Assembly: GCA_020631735.1 (NCBI GenBank)
Contig: CM036160.1
Span: 976,407 to 1,040,406, forward strand
Direction: 5' to 3'
Length of the DNA stretch: 64,000 bases
DNA from: Saccharum officinarum
Taxonomy: Eukaryota > Streptophyta > Magnoliopsida > Poales > Poaceae
In this document: in pieces, positions 1-11,023 of the stretch
Layout: the number at the start of each line of letters is the position of its first letter
Position numbering within the stretch: position 1 is the first letter of the stretch
Notes under the pieces: model-generated
Database searches by the model: none
Told to the model about the DNA's origin: nothing
What the model saw: only the letters and a program-made list of their open reading frames with translations
Position numbers and translations under genes: made by a program

Positions 1-34
1 ACAGTCATCTGCTTATTCGTCAGCAACGACAGCA

Positions 35-505
35 ATGGCGTCCTCGTCACCGAAGCTGCGGCTAGCGTGCCTCGTAGCCGCAGCTCTGGCGCTGGCAGCC
101 ATCGTCGTCGTCAGTCCATCCGCGGCACAGAACTCGCCGCAGGACTACGTGGACTCGCACGACACGATGGCCGCGTACGCGCAGAGCTACGCGACGCAGC
201 GGCAGGGCGACTGCCGCTGATTCCACTCCGGCGGGCCCTACGGCGAGAACATCTTCTGGGGCTCCGCCAGCGCCGACTGGTCAGCGTCCGACGCCGTGGG
301 GTCGTGGGTCTCCGAGAAGCAATACTACGACCACGACACCAACAGCTGCGCTGACGGGCAGGTGTGCGGGCACTACACGCAGGTGGTGTGGCGTGACTCT
401 ACCAGCATCGGCTGCGCCCGCGTCGTCTGCGACAACAACGCCGGCGTCTTCATCACCTGCAACTACAACCCGCCGGGCAACGTCGTCGGACAGAGCCCAT
501 ACTAG
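35..505 (+). pseudogene. PR-1-like (CAP domain) secreted protein, broken
   Basis: The reading frame begins with a signal peptide (MASSSPKLRL..., hydrophobic core, cleavage likely after SPSAA) and continues QNSPQDYVDSHD, as in plant PR-1 proteins. A TGA stop lies in frame at 218-220, directly after QRQGDC. The same frame then continues to 505 with the rest of the CAP domain: [34 protein letters not shown] and the C-terminal [13 protein letters not shown]. Compared with ordinary PR-1 proteins about 15 residues are missing after VDSH, including the conserved HNxxR segment. PR-1 proteins are small secreted, cysteine-rich defence proteins of the apoplast that bind sterols or lipids. With the stop and the internal deletion this copy is almost certainly non-functional. 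The stop sits where a base loss and a nearby base gain offset each other, so the frame downstream is retained. Confidence 0.88.
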
Positions 506-639
506 CAGGCTACTGTTGTCATATATATTACATACGCTTTCAGCATCGCATGCATGCATGGTTGATATATACAGTACTGTTTTCTACGAATACACGTATA
601 TATACATGGATACATGCATGTATACCGTGGGTCTGAGGG

Positions 640-712
640 AATAAATAAACTGTTGTCAACTGTATACCATTATATACGATGATTATACTGTAAACATAGT
701 AACTCAAATAAA
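640..712 (+). promoter_or_regulatory. Poly(A) signals downstream of the PR-1 pseudogene
   Basis: AATAAA occurs at 640-645 and again at 707-712, 135 and 202 bases after the PR-1 stop codon, within AT-rich sequence typical of a plant 3' UTR. This is position-based inference; no transcript evidence is available. Confidence 0.4.
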
Positions 713-986
713 ATCATGCAGGTGATTGGTGACACATCTCTCTCTTATTTTGATATCTGTTTATTATTTTTCACAGGGCGGCCGTCCAGGACTAAACCAA
801 TACCCTGTGCCAAAATCTAAAACAGAACCTCGTAAGCTAGCAAGATAGAACAATAAAATAATATATATACGATAATGTATTACATTGTAAAGTGATGTAT
901 CCAGAATTGTACCTATTCAACATTTGACCACATAATCTTTACTTGAACAGCATCATTCTTTTTGTATTCTTGAAAATGAAATATAA

Positions 987-1230
987 TCACTCTATAAACT
1001 CGTAATCAATCTTGTCTAGCATGTCACTCTCAAGTGCTATTGTGGATAAATCAGTAGCCTTTCTAGCGTCATTGTAGGACACAAATACGACTTCAATAAC
1101 TTCAATTTACAAAAGCTTTGTTCTGCTAATGCAATCGCTATAGGAATGGTCAACAGAACTCTATATATACAATTGTTGCATTGGGAAAGCAATCATGTCG
1201 CTTCAGGAACTTTTAAATTTCAATATGGCT
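987..1230 (-). pseudogene. hAT transposase C-terminal (dimerisation) fragment
   Basis: The reverse strand reads LLTIPIAIALAEQSFCKLK, then LLKSYLCPTMTLERL, then after one frame change DLSTIALESDMLDKIDYEF and a stop at 987-989. This matches the hAT C-terminal dimerisation region found in domesticated and transposon hAT proteins (ZMYM1-like, with the LLTIPVTVASAERSFSKLK-type block). Upstream sequence on the same strand (about 1,200-1,260) is degraded, with stops. Only the extreme C-terminus survives; a frameshift near 1,055 and in-frame stops show it is dead. No terminal repeats or target duplication could be matched to it. Confidence 0.7.
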
Positions 1231-1906
1231 TAATTGTTTGGAACAAAAATCTTGAAACTCTCTAGAGAAGGAGACGCCAATGCCGATCGATGCACATGTA
1301 TACAAAAGACGAAAAGAACAAAATTTCATACACATAAACGTTCGTTATTAAGTGCAGGATTTACTGGTCTAATTAATAGAGATTTATAGAGAAGAATAAT
1401 AACAAAGAAAATTACCTTGCTTGCTGGGCTTGCCGCACGGCTTCACATTAGTACATATATGGTTTTTGTCGAGCCAGAGATCTTTTCCATAGGCGGTTCA
1501 TTAGAAATAGAACCATGGGCCCATGCATGCGTGCGACCGAAGCAGCGAGACAACCTATTGGCATGGCCGCACCGGCGCTCGCACGGCGCTGTGCCGAGGT
1601 ATCGTACTACCGTGCACTGATTCGCTGATACAGGCACCATGAGACCGAGAGACAGGAACAGATGCACGATCGGACGGGAGAGGAGCAACGATGGGAGCCG
1701 AATAGTCACGGATGCCGAACTGATTTTGGGCTAGCCTGTGTTGCATTGTTGAAACCTTGGCCAAGAAATACAGACCGAGACCTGTATTCTATTGGGCTGT
1801 ATACAAGAGATCGGAAGGCCCCTGGAAATGGGGGTACTGTGCCATCACATGGGCTGCAAATTCATAGGGATGGACCTGTTATCTCGGCCTATATAACTCA
1901 CAACAC
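1231..1906. other. Intergenic, no gene recognised
   Basis: AT-rich sequence followed by mixed-composition sequence. Short open frames on both strands show no recognisable protein motif. The interval 720-986 is also unassigned apart from the hAT fragment beside it. Confidence 0.5.
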
Positions 1907-4060
1907 TGATTTTTTTTTATTTTTAACTTTTTTTTGAAAACAAATTCCAAATCTAACACCATTATTTTTTTATTTTCAAGTCAAACACTTTTGGCCACAC
2001 CAAAGTCCATGGTGTGGCCAAAACACGCTGCCGCGCCCACATGCATCGCCACGGCACGAGCTGCCACGTCGGACAAGGATTTTCAGCCACGCCACTGTGG
2101 TTGGCGCGGCACAATGCACCATGCCATCCAGACTGGTGCGGCAAGCGGCAACCTTAGAAAATTTATATCTTTTTCATATAATCTTGGATAAAGATGATCT
2201 TTATATGAAAATTGTAGCGCTCGTCGAGATCTACAACTTTCTAGTTTTGAGTTTTTTCATTTGAAGTCATTAAGGTGCTCAAAAAAATTAAAAAAAGTTT
2301 CAACAGTATATTAATCGCGTACAAGCGCTTGCCGCCTTGGAAAAATCGTATTTTTCTTATATGGTGTCAAATGGATATACTTTGTACATGAAAGTTGTAG
2401 CCCTTGATGAGATTTACAAATTTATCATTTTGAGTTTTTGCATTTGAGATCATTAAGATGCTCAAAAAAATTGCATACAAGCGCTTGTCATCTTGGAAAA
2501 ATCATATCTTTCTTGTATGGTGTCAAATGGAGATACTTTATATATGAAAGTTATAGCCCTCGATGGGATCTACAAATTTATAGTTTTGAGTTTTGCAGTT
2601 GAGGTTGTTATCTTGGGCGTGCGATGTAACTGATTACTAACCAAGAGTCGACTCGGGAGTAAGTGCTACCAAGAAACGGAAGAAGATGATTGATTTGTTA
2701 GGCTGATGGTATGACGGTGCTCATGGAAAAGAACTGTGCACCAACCGGCGCAATGGTCATAGTAGATAGCTTAGTGAACCATGCACTATTACTATCTCAC
2801 TGCACTTTCGTATGCGAAGGAGGTGAAAAAAAGTTCCGCAACATTAGACATCGTTAATTGTAAAATTGACGAGATCTAATAAACTTAGAAATTAAACTAT
2901 GACCTTAACATACTTTTTTGTCGCTTAGTGTAACCGTATTCTCTCGTCATATTTTCTTGTATCTAAAAAGGGTACTTTTCTCTTTAACTAATGGACAAGC
3001 ATGTGCTGCACGCACCAGAAAAGATTTTTATGAGGCATTGAGCTCTAGTACATAATTAATATACTACTAAAACTTTATAATATTGTTTAGCATCTTAATG
3101 ACCTCAAATGGAAAAATCAAACTATAAAGTTGTAACTTTTAGTGGTGAACTAACTCAACTCCGCCGCAGGAAGCTCAATAATTATTTGATCTAAATTTCT
3201 TTAGGTAAAATTTGAATTGTGAACTCGAGCGTGTCATGTAGCGCAGCACTGCCACGTGGGAATTTAACACTTGTTCAAGTTTGTTTTAAATGTGCCTAGT
3301 CATAAAGATAACGATCTCAAATGAAAAAAAAACTAAAACTATATATAAAGTTGTAGATCTTATCAAGAGCTGCAACTTATATGCAAAAAGTATCTCTATT
3401 TGACACCATACAAGAAATATATGATTTTTTTGCAAGATGATAAGCGCTTGTACACAATTAATACGATGTTATAACTTTATATTATTTTTTTGACAATCTT
3501 ATTGATCTCAAATGTAAAAACTCAAAACTATAAATTTGTAGATCTTATTAAGGGCTACAACTTTCATATACAAAGTATATCCATTTGACACCATATAAGA
3601 AAAATACGATTTTTCAAGGCGGCAAGCGCTTGTACGTGATTAATATACTGCTGAAACTTTGTTTAATTTTTTTGAGCACCTTAACGACCTCAAATTAAAA
3701 AAACTCAAAACTAGATAGTTGTAGATCTCGTAGAGGGCTACAATGTTCATATAAAGATCATGTTCATCCAATATTTATGAAAAAGATATAAACTTTCTAA
3801 AGTTGCAGCTTATCGCGCCAATCTAGATGGAGTGGTGCTACCGTGCTGCCGCGCCAACCGTAGTGGCGCGGTAAGGATTTCCACGTGGGAATCACTGTCT
3901 GGCGTGGTAGATCGTGCCGCGCCGATACATGTAGCACGGCAGCGTGTTTTTGCCACGCCACGGACTTTAGCGTAGCCAAAAGTGTTAGATTTGAAAATAA
4001 AAAAGCAACGATGTTGGATTTAGATTTTTTTAAAAAAATGTTAAAAATAAAAAAAAATCA
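1907..4060. mobile_element. Foldback element with very long inverted arms (MULE-like candidate)
   Basis: The sequence from about 1,907 to 2,630 reappears reverse-complemented at about 3,090-4,060. The outer ends match closely: TGATTTTTTTTATTTTTAAC at 1,907 mirrors the sequence ending at 4,060. Landmarks shared in opposite orientation include TTTTGGCCACACCAAAGTCC, the AAGCGCTTG blocks and the GTTGTAGATCTCG-type blocks. Each arm contains about three tandem diverged subrepeats of 130-180 bp, each with a tract encoding 'GGTGTCAAATGG' and 'AAAGTTGTAG'. The loop (about 2,630-3,090) holds no recognisable ORF. I found no convincing target duplication, so the superfamily is uncertain. Subrepeats of this type are common in grass foldback and Mutator-like elements. 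It is non-autonomous. Confidence 0.75.
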
Positions 4061-4061
4061 C

Positions 4062-4115
4062 AGGTAGAGTTGACAGTAGTTTCTCAAAAAAAAAGGTAGA
4101 GTTGACAGTAATAAC
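4062..4115 (+). repeat. Short direct repeat at the foldback boundary
   Basis: AGGTAGAGTTGACAGTA occurs twice about 33 bases apart, just outside the right end of the foldback element, separated by an A-rich run. It could be a replication slip or a relic of insertion. Confidence 0.5.
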
Positions 4116-4387
4116 TATAATATCTCAGTTCCAGGAGACTTTGTTAAATCTAATTATTTTAATCTTGATCAAGTTTAGAGAAGATTCCCAATATTTCCAT
4201 TTGGAACAAGGAACATATCTAAGCTTGTCTAACGTGAAAATCATTGATATTTCCATTTGGAGCTAGAGAGGTGGCAAGCACAAGTATGCAACTGGTTATT
4301 AGTAGTACCAAATCCAATTGTGCTGTGTTTACTGTAGTTATAGTCAATTGTACTTGCCTTGTTACCATCCTCTTCTTTCTCTACCAC

Positions 4388-4390
<3 letters not shown>

Positions 4391-4476
<86 letters not shown>
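4391..4476. repeat. (TA)43 microsatellite
   Basis: An uninterrupted dinucleotide run of 86 bases. Open frames crossing it on both strands (YIYIYI...) are artefacts of the repeat. Its length is likely polymorphic and prone to assembly error. Confidence 0.98.
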
Positions 4477-4477
<1 letters not shown>

Positions 4478-4799
4478 TTTGGTAGGGGATAAGTTGTCTT
4501 GTCAAAATCAGGTGATTTTTCATGCTATTATGTACGCCCAAAAAATACACACTACTACAAAAAAACATTTCCACAGTATAATTTCCATCCTTGATTTAGT
4601 AATAAATGTTTGTAGTTATCACTACTGGTTTGTATAATGAGCTAGCGTTGAAAATGTGTATAACACCACGACCTGCCCACTACCCCAATAAAACACCCTA
4701 AGGCCCCTGCCCCCACTCCTTTTCAGACTCTTCCCTCTCTAACAGCCACCGCCCTGGCCTCGTGTTCACTCCCAAAGACCCTGGCGCCAACCCCTGCGC
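4477..4799. other. Intergenic sequence before the LINE
   Basis: No gene recognised. A CACTA-like terminus (CACTACTACAAAAAAAC, near 4,549) is present without a partner end. C-rich sequence at 4,668-4,799 lies immediately before recognisable LINE homology. Confidence 0.4.
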
Positions 4800-6408
4800 C
4801 CCTGGGGACAGAAATACCAGTTTCTTCCACCAATCTATAACTAAGAGAGCCAGGAAAAACATCATCACTCACTTCCAGAACCCTGATGGAACTTTCTCCA
4901 CTACCCATGATCAGATGGTTCGTACTGCAAACCACTACTTCATTGGAATTTTCAGGTCTCAGGGGTCAAGCAGTGTAGGTTCCCAACATCAGGAATGGGC
5001 AATTGAACCGAACCAAAATCAGGTCAATAATGATGATTCTTTTACAAATTCGACACCTGACTTACAGGAAATTCATAGCATCATAAAAAATATGAGGAGC
5101 AATGCAGCGCCGGGACCAGATGGGCTAAATGCAGCATTCTACAAGGCCTCATGGGAATGGATTGGTAATGATGTGTACGACCTTGTCTCATCTTTCTATA
5201 ATTCTGGTTCCTTGCCCACTAAAATTAACCGCACTCACATTGCCCTTATTCCTAAAATCAATTCTCCTCTTACACCCAAAGATTATAGACCGATGGCTTA
5301 TAAGATTATTGTAGCTGATAGAATAAAAAATCATTTACCCCACATTATACATCCATCTCAAAGTGCTTTTGTTCATGGTAGATATATTGCTTCTAATATT
5401 GTTATTGCTCAAGAGATTATTCACAGTTTCAATCTAAAAAGTTGGAACCAAAAAGCTTTTTTCCTCAAACTAGATCTTGCTAAAGCTTTCGACAGAATAA
5501 AATGGAATTTCATTGTTCAGGCTCTCAAAAGGCAAGGCTTTCATAACCATTTTATCGATCTAGTTTACACTTGCATCTCGACCACTACTCTTTCTGTCAT
5601 CGTCAATGGTGAGCCTACCCCTACTTTTCATCCACAGCGTGGTGTCAGACAGGGCTGTCCTCTTTCTCCTTATCTTTTTATTATTGCTGTCAATGAATTG
5701 TCTATCTGCTTGCAGCACCACTCTAATGCTCATAATATTCATGGGGTGACTCTTGGGCCCAACTATCCAAGAATTCACTCTCTTCTTTTTGCTGATGATT
5801 TGATTATTTGTAGTCAAGCTACTCCTGAGGAAGCAACTAGAATCAATTCTATTCTTCAAAACTTTTGCAGTGCCTCAGGTCAGACTCCTAATCTCACTAA
5901 ATCTTCTATTATGTTCAATAAGAATGTGGATACCAATAGCAAGATTGTTGTCAGAAATGTGTTCCCTATTCCAGATCTTACTGCTAACACTATCTACCTT
6001 GGCCATCCTCTCATCTTTAATCATAGTGACAAAACTAAGGCCTATAATTTCATCCTTAATAAGTTTAGGGCTAAACTTACAATGCTTAAGGCTAATAAAC
6101 TAAATCATGCTGATTGGCTTGTTTACATTAATTCAGTTCTGGCTTCCATTCCTATTTATTATATGTCCACTGTCCTTTTTTCCAAAACTTTCATCTCTAA
6201 GATAACTACTATAATAAAGAATTTTTGGTGGGCTGGTGCCCAAGAGAACAGTGCTTCCATGCCTTTCCGTTTCAGATCCTGGAAGGATATTTGCAGGCCA
6301 AAGAAAGGAGGTCTAGGTATAAGAGATCTGTTAACAGTCAATCGAAGCCTCATACTTCATGCAGCTTGGAATGTTGCCACAGGTAAAAATCCCTTTCTCT
6401 GTTCTTAA
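4762..6408 (+). pseudogene. LINE ORF2 reverse transcriptase segment
   Basis: A 548-codon open frame. GDRNTSFFHQSITKRARKN (about residue 16) is the pre-RT motif. NAAPGPDGLNAAFYK, LIPKINSP and KDYRPM lead into the fingers domain, FFLKLDLAKAFDRIKW carries the first catalytic aspartate region, RGVRQGCPLSPYLFI is the next conserved block, and LLFADDLIIC is the FADD catalytic box. The C-terminus has FWWAG and WKDICRPKKGGLGIRDL. A few residues normally present after YRP (the ISLCN-type stretch) are deleted at about residue 178. Residues before GDRN look unrelated, so the first Met at 4,762 is not a natural start. After 6,408 the coding sequence continues in another frame. This would copy LINE RNA at a nicked target; the fragment is inactive. 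Confidence 0.9.
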
Positions 6409-6826
6409 GGCAAAATATTTTCACAATGCTAGTTTCTGGACAGCTCGTGACAGCCAAGTTAAATCTTCTTTCTGGTCTTCAGTGCTACAAGTCAAAGCAT
6501 TCTGATTGATAATTGCATTGTTCAAATCCACAAAGGTGATTCTAGTATCTGATCTATTCTCTGGTGTTTGATTTGGAAGGAAATTCACAGCCATCTCAAC
6601 TTACCTGTTACCCTTCCCAATTTGCCCCAGAACATTTCTGATATGTGGACACCTAGAACAAATATTTGGGACACTAATCTCATATCTCAGATTTTTGATG
6701 CTACAGCTACAGATGCAATTAGCAAAGTCATCACAGTACCCTGCTGAACATGATGCAATCAGATGGAGACCGGCTCCCCAAGGTAAGTGCACATAAAAAG
6801 AAGCCTTCAGGCTTCTCAACTCTCAA

Positions 6827-7144
6827 ATGCAGGTACAACTCCTGACACAGGGTTCCAGGGGTGTCACCGCCCAATCCATGGAAATTTTAAGGAGGGTATG
6901 GACTAATAAGCTTCTATCCCCTAACATGAAGACTTTTGCCTGGAGGTTAATTCGAAAAGCTATTGCAACAGGAGCTAGAGCGGGGAACCTATCTACTAAG
7001 ATCAACAAAAACTGTGAAACATGCAACATACTTGAAAATGACTCTCACTTGTTCTTTCATTGTAGCTTTGCAAGGGCGGTTTGGTTTTCTTCCAAAACCC
7101 CTTTGCGTACCTCTTCACTTCCTTTTGAGCAGGATGGAATATAG
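6827..7144 (+). pseudogene. LINE zf-RVT zinc-binding region
   Basis: The frame reads RRVWTNKLLSPNMKTFAWRL, then a C-x2-C / H-x4-C pattern (CETCNILENDSHLFFHCSFA) and AVWFSS. This is the zf-RVT module that follows reverse transcriptase in plant LINEs. It is separated from the RT frame by at least one frameshift and stops. A continuation at 7,151-7,573 reads LLWYIWRARNDVRFKRK, the usual 'W-IW-RN' segment. Confidence 0.8.
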
Positions 7145-7499
7145 GAAACTTTGCCCATCATCATAAATAAACATACTTCAGAAACTGAGATTCAAAGAAT
7201 CATCCTACTTCTCTGGTACATCTGGAGAGCTAGAAATGATGTTCGCTTTAAAAGAAAGAAATGGTCTGTTTTGCAGGTTCATCACGCTATTGAGGCAGAC
7301 ATTGATGTAGCATCAGCTTGTACTCAAAAAGACACCTATGCTGAAAACCACAGAAGAGACAAGGATGTCTCTCAAATAAATAATTTGCATGCAATCAATC
7401 TTTCTAATGCAGGTACCCATATGGATGGAAGGAGTCCACAGACCAATATGCTGCAGCAAAATTTCAGGCTGGGCTTGCCCGGTAATCTGTTTCCTTGCA

Positions 7500-7960
7500 G
7501 GTTTCCAATGCTGTTGCCTAGGGCCAGATGCTATACTGATGCATCCACTGCTCCAGACAAGTTAAATCCATGACCAAGGAAGGCAGGTCTGGGAATTTTT
7601 ATTCTGGACCCAACGCGCAATCTCAAGTTCTTCATCAAGGTGCAAATCGACAACATCACTTCTGTTATCATGGCGGAGGCGGCTGCCATGGCCTTTGCAG
7701 CCTCAATATCATCCCTGCTTCAGGCTGAGGAAGTTTCTTTCCTCACAGACAGCCAGATTCTGGTTAACTACTTCAATGGTCCGGATCTCAGCTCTCCTCC
7801 ACATTGGGAAGCAAAACCTTTCACTCAAAGATTCATCAACTCTGTGGCCAACAAAAGAATCCGGTGCTCAAGGTTCAGAGAAGCATGAATACCACTGCAC
7901 ACACTCTGGCATCTCAAGCACTTAGACATTCTGGAACACTCTGTACTTTAGCAAATGTAA
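7500..7960 (+). pseudogene. LINE C-terminal RNase H-like region
   Basis: RCYTDAS (about 7,530) is the first RNase H acidic motif. After a stop at 7,571-7,573 the domain resumes in another frame with GLGIFILD, AEAAAMAFAA (catalytic glutamate region) and FLTDSQILVNYF (second aspartate). A further frame change leads to RSMNTTAHTLASQALR, the C-terminal RNase H histidine region. At least two frame changes show that it is inactive. The 3' UTR follows and ends in the poly(A) at 8,082. Confidence 0.8.
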
Positions 7961-8091
7961 ATTGCTCCAATGCTTCCCATGAAAGTAGTTGCCCCCTTAG
8001 TATGGCACTACAATGTGTTTGTAAGAAAACTTTTTCGATTATCGCAGCAAGTTGCTGCTAATAATAAAGTTGCTTTTCGTCAAAAAAAAAA

Positions 8092-8971
8092 CCTGCACCC
8101 GACACCTTCTGCTCTGCTCCCTCCGTTCCATGTGCTCAAAACCTCATCGTTGGCCTTGATGCCTTCCGCTCCTTCCTCTCTTTTGGAGCAGGGAGGTTGC
8201 TTGGTGGAGGGGCCGAGGCGCTTCACGTGGGGGCCGGAAAGACCCTGAAGGAATCGGATTCGTCGAGGTGAGTTGTGGATTTGGCATTGCGCAAAGGATC
8301 CGACGAGGTGAGGAATTGGGCTTCTCATTGATGGCATCGGACTCAGCGGACATCTTGGGAGCGGTGGGCTCGGTGGTGGCAGGCTGAGGTGAGGTCCGAG
8401 AGGTGACCGAAAGTCGTGGAGTTGAGGAGATGGCGAGGTCTTCGGTGGTGGCAGGCTGAGGTGAGGTCAGCGTGCTCAAATGGAGTCCTTCAATGGGCGT
8501 GGTGGGCCTCCTCTGGGGCTTAGGATTTTTTTATTTCAAAAACCATCATCACCATCAGCTCAAAAAAAATCTGTTCGGAATTGGTGGTGTTATACCTATA
8601 TATTATAACCGCAGGGTTTCACCGCCAGTTTCCAAAACCTACACTGATATAAGGGGGTACGGACTACTTGTGATAATGATTCTGTAGTAGTCACTTGCCG
8701 TGTTAATTCTTATTGTGTGTAAAAAATCCAGAAAGAAGCGGAATGGAACCTTTGCCTCTTTGACTTCCCATTGTTCTTTCTTACTGAATTTAGCAAAGGT
8801 TGGTGATAAATATTAGCTTGATCCATCCTAACTTCTACATTATATTTGGTCTTATCGGGTATGTCAAACATGTGTTCTAAATAGCTTCACATACACTCCA
8901 GCAGTTATGCCGCATCGGGAGAACTTCTCGTGCAGCAGCGAGGAGCCCAAGCCGCGCTGGGGAATAGCGGT
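8092..8971. other. Spacer between LINE and Copia, no gene recognised
   Basis: Contains a 27-base direct repeat (beginning TCGGTGGTGGCAGGCTGAGG) near 8,370 and 8,442, and GC-rich then AT-rich stretches. Open frames are short and have no recognisable motif. The last five bases, GCGGT (8,967-8,971), form the left target duplication of the adjoining Copia element. Confidence 0.6.
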
Positions 8972-9460
8972 TGTTAGCTATATAGCACCATTAGGACATA
9001 GATCCAGTGGGGTAGAACCTTTATCATTTCGGGTATGAATAACAAAACCTAGTATGAGATCTACTAGAACCGTGAGAGAGGAAGATGGAGAGAAAGGAGT
9101 GAGGTGGTGCAAACCATCTGTGGGAACGGGTGCGGTGGAGTTCGATCCGGAGGCGGCCATCTCGTTCGCTGGTGATGCTCTGCTCACTAGCAGCGACGGT
9201 CGGAGGAGGGGAGCGCGGAGCAGTGACGGCGGCGGTGCTTCCCGTCGCTCACAGCGCGACCTTCGAGATCGGTTAGGGTTGTAGGTGGGGAAAGGCGGCT
9301 CAGGTGAACCTCGTGACTCGAGCCTCGGCTCCCCACCTCCTTTATATAGCGCTGCGCGACGGGGGCCCACCAGCCATTGTTGGGCTGGGCGCCCCGATCA
9401 GGGCGCGGATCAAAGGCCTAATGAGCCGTTGGGCTCATTAGAGGAGAGATCAACCTAACA
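8972..9460 (-). repeat. Copia 3' LTR (left copy)
   Basis: 489 bp, ends TGTTAG/CTAACA as read on the plus strand. A TATA-like box reads TATATAAAG on the minus strand (plus 9,340-9,352 region). As the 3' LTR for a minus-strand element it would supply polyadenylation. Confidence 0.95.
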
Positions 9461-9472
9461 TTCTCCCCCTTG
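9461..9472 (-). promoter_or_regulatory. Copia polypurine tract
   Basis: Read on the minus strand this is CAAGGGGGAGAA, immediately before the 3' LTR. It is the plus-strand DNA primer site in reverse transcription. Confidence 0.9.
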
Positions 9473-9661
9473 ATCTCACTTATACTTTAACCTTTCATCT
9501 TTGACTTCAATGCTTTTAACTTTACTCGTTTCATCACAAATAAGTGCATAGAACATGTTTCATCGTCACGATCAATTGCCGATAGATTTGACAGCTACAA
9601 TGCACATCTCTGATCCGAAACAGTTGCTTTAACTTTCGGGCCCTTTATTATAGTCCAGGAG

Positions 9662-11023
9662 TCATAGGCTTTCCCTTAAACTCATGCCGGCTACATGTTC
9701 TCTGAACACGTTGGGTGGTAAGCCTTTTGTAAGCGGATCCGCGAGCATCTTTTCAGTGCTTATATGCTCAAGATTTATAATTTGATCCCGGACTTTATCC
9801 TTCACAACATAATACTTTATGTCAATGTGTTTGGCAGCACCACTTGACCTATTGTTGTGAGCGTACTGTACTGCTGGATTATTATCGCAGTATAACTTTA
9901 GTGGCTTATGTATGCTGTCGACCACCTTCAAACCGGGTATAAACTTCTTTAGCCAGTTCACCTGCCCCGTTGCCTCATAACACGCTACAAACTCGGCATA
10001 CATTGTGGACGATGTAGTGACGGTTTGTTTTGAGCTTTTCCACGAAATTGCTCCTCCTGCGAGAGTGAACACATATCCTGACGTGGATTTTCTATCATCT
10101 CCCGCATAATCAGAATCCGAATACCCCACTATCTGGAGATAATCTGATTTTCTATACGTCAACATGAGGCCTTTCGTACCTTGCAAATATCGCAAGACTT
10201 TCTTTACCAGTTTCCAGTGTTCAATTCCTAGATTACTTTGAAATCTGCCAAGCAACCCGGTAACAAAAGCTAAGTCAGGGCGCGTGCACACTTGAGCATA
10301 TTGTAGGCTTCCGACAGCAGAAGCATATGGAACCACTTTCATTTGATCGAGCTCGTATTGGTTCCTTGGGCATTGAAAATCCCCATATCTGTCGCCCTTG
10401 ACCATGGGTGCAGGTGAGGCACTACATTTATGCATACTGAATTTCTTTAAAACCTTTTCTATGTATGCCTTTTGTGATAGTCCTAATACCCCTTTACTTC
10501 TATCTCGGTGAATCTCTATGCCCAAAACAAAAGACGCTTCACCAAGATCTTTCATATCAAATTTTGAAGATAAAAACTTCTTTGTCTCCAGTAGTAGATG
10601 GACATCACTACTAGCAAGTAAGATATCATCTACGTACAGGATTAGGAAGATATACCTTCCATTCTTAAACTTTGCATAAACACAATTATCCTCAACATTT
10701 TCTTTAAACCCAAAATTCTTTATTGTTCTGTCAAACTTCAAATACCACTGTCTTGAAGCTTGCTTTAACCCATAAATCGATTTCTTTAAGCGGCATCCCA
10801 TTCGTTCTTTTCCTTTCATGACAAAACCTTTCGGTTGAGCCATGTAAACATTTTCCTCCAGATCCCCATTCAGGAATGCCGTTTTTACATCCATCTGATG
10901 TAACTCTAAATCGTAGTGTGCCACTAATGCCATTATAATTCTGAAGGAATCTTTACATGAGACTGGAGAAAACGTCTCATTGTAATCAATCCCTTCTCTT
11001 TGTGTGAAACCTTTTGCCACAAG
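9662..11023 (-). pseudogene. Copia pol, reverse transcriptase and RNase H part
   Basis: A 452-codon open stretch on the minus strand in the same frame as the rest of gag-pol. RT begins near KGFTQREGIDYNETFSPV, followed by DVKTAFLNGDL and the catalytic ILYVDDILLAS. Copia RNase H follows, with VGYSDSDYAGD, TSSTMYAEFVACYEA and LYCDNNPAVQ, ending HVAGMSLRESL and a natural stop at 9,662. The TGA at 11,024-11,026 separates it from integrase; that codon looks like a CGA-to-TGA change. The catalytic motifs are intact, so only the stop prevents expression. Confidence 0.93.

Larger units (their letters stand above)
4800..8091 (+). mobile_element. LINE (L1-type non-LTR retrotransposon), 5'-truncated
   Basis: A plus-strand element containing, in order, reverse transcriptase (about 5,070-6,400), the zinc-binding zf-RVT region (about 6,830-7,140), an RNase H-like region (about 7,500-7,960), a short 3' UTR and an A10 tail at 8,082-8,091. 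Homology begins abruptly at the GDRNTSFFH motif (about 4,800), so ORF1, the endonuclease and the beginning of ORF2 are missing, as in typical 5'-truncated insertions. Several frameshifts and stops lie between the domains. No clear target-site duplication was found. Confidence 0.9.

Noticed and set aside
281..559. Minus-strand open frame opposite PR-1
   Set aside because: Antisense shadow of a GC-rich coding region; no motif.
4244..4637. Frames rich in YIYIYI on both strands
   Set aside because: Produced by the (TA)43 microsatellite.
4549..4660. CACTA-like terminus CACTACTACAAAA
   Set aside because: No partner end or target duplication found nearby.
4668..8097. Possible LINE target duplication (ACCTGC at both sides)
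   Set aside because: Only six bases match and the 5' boundary is uncertain; not better than chance.
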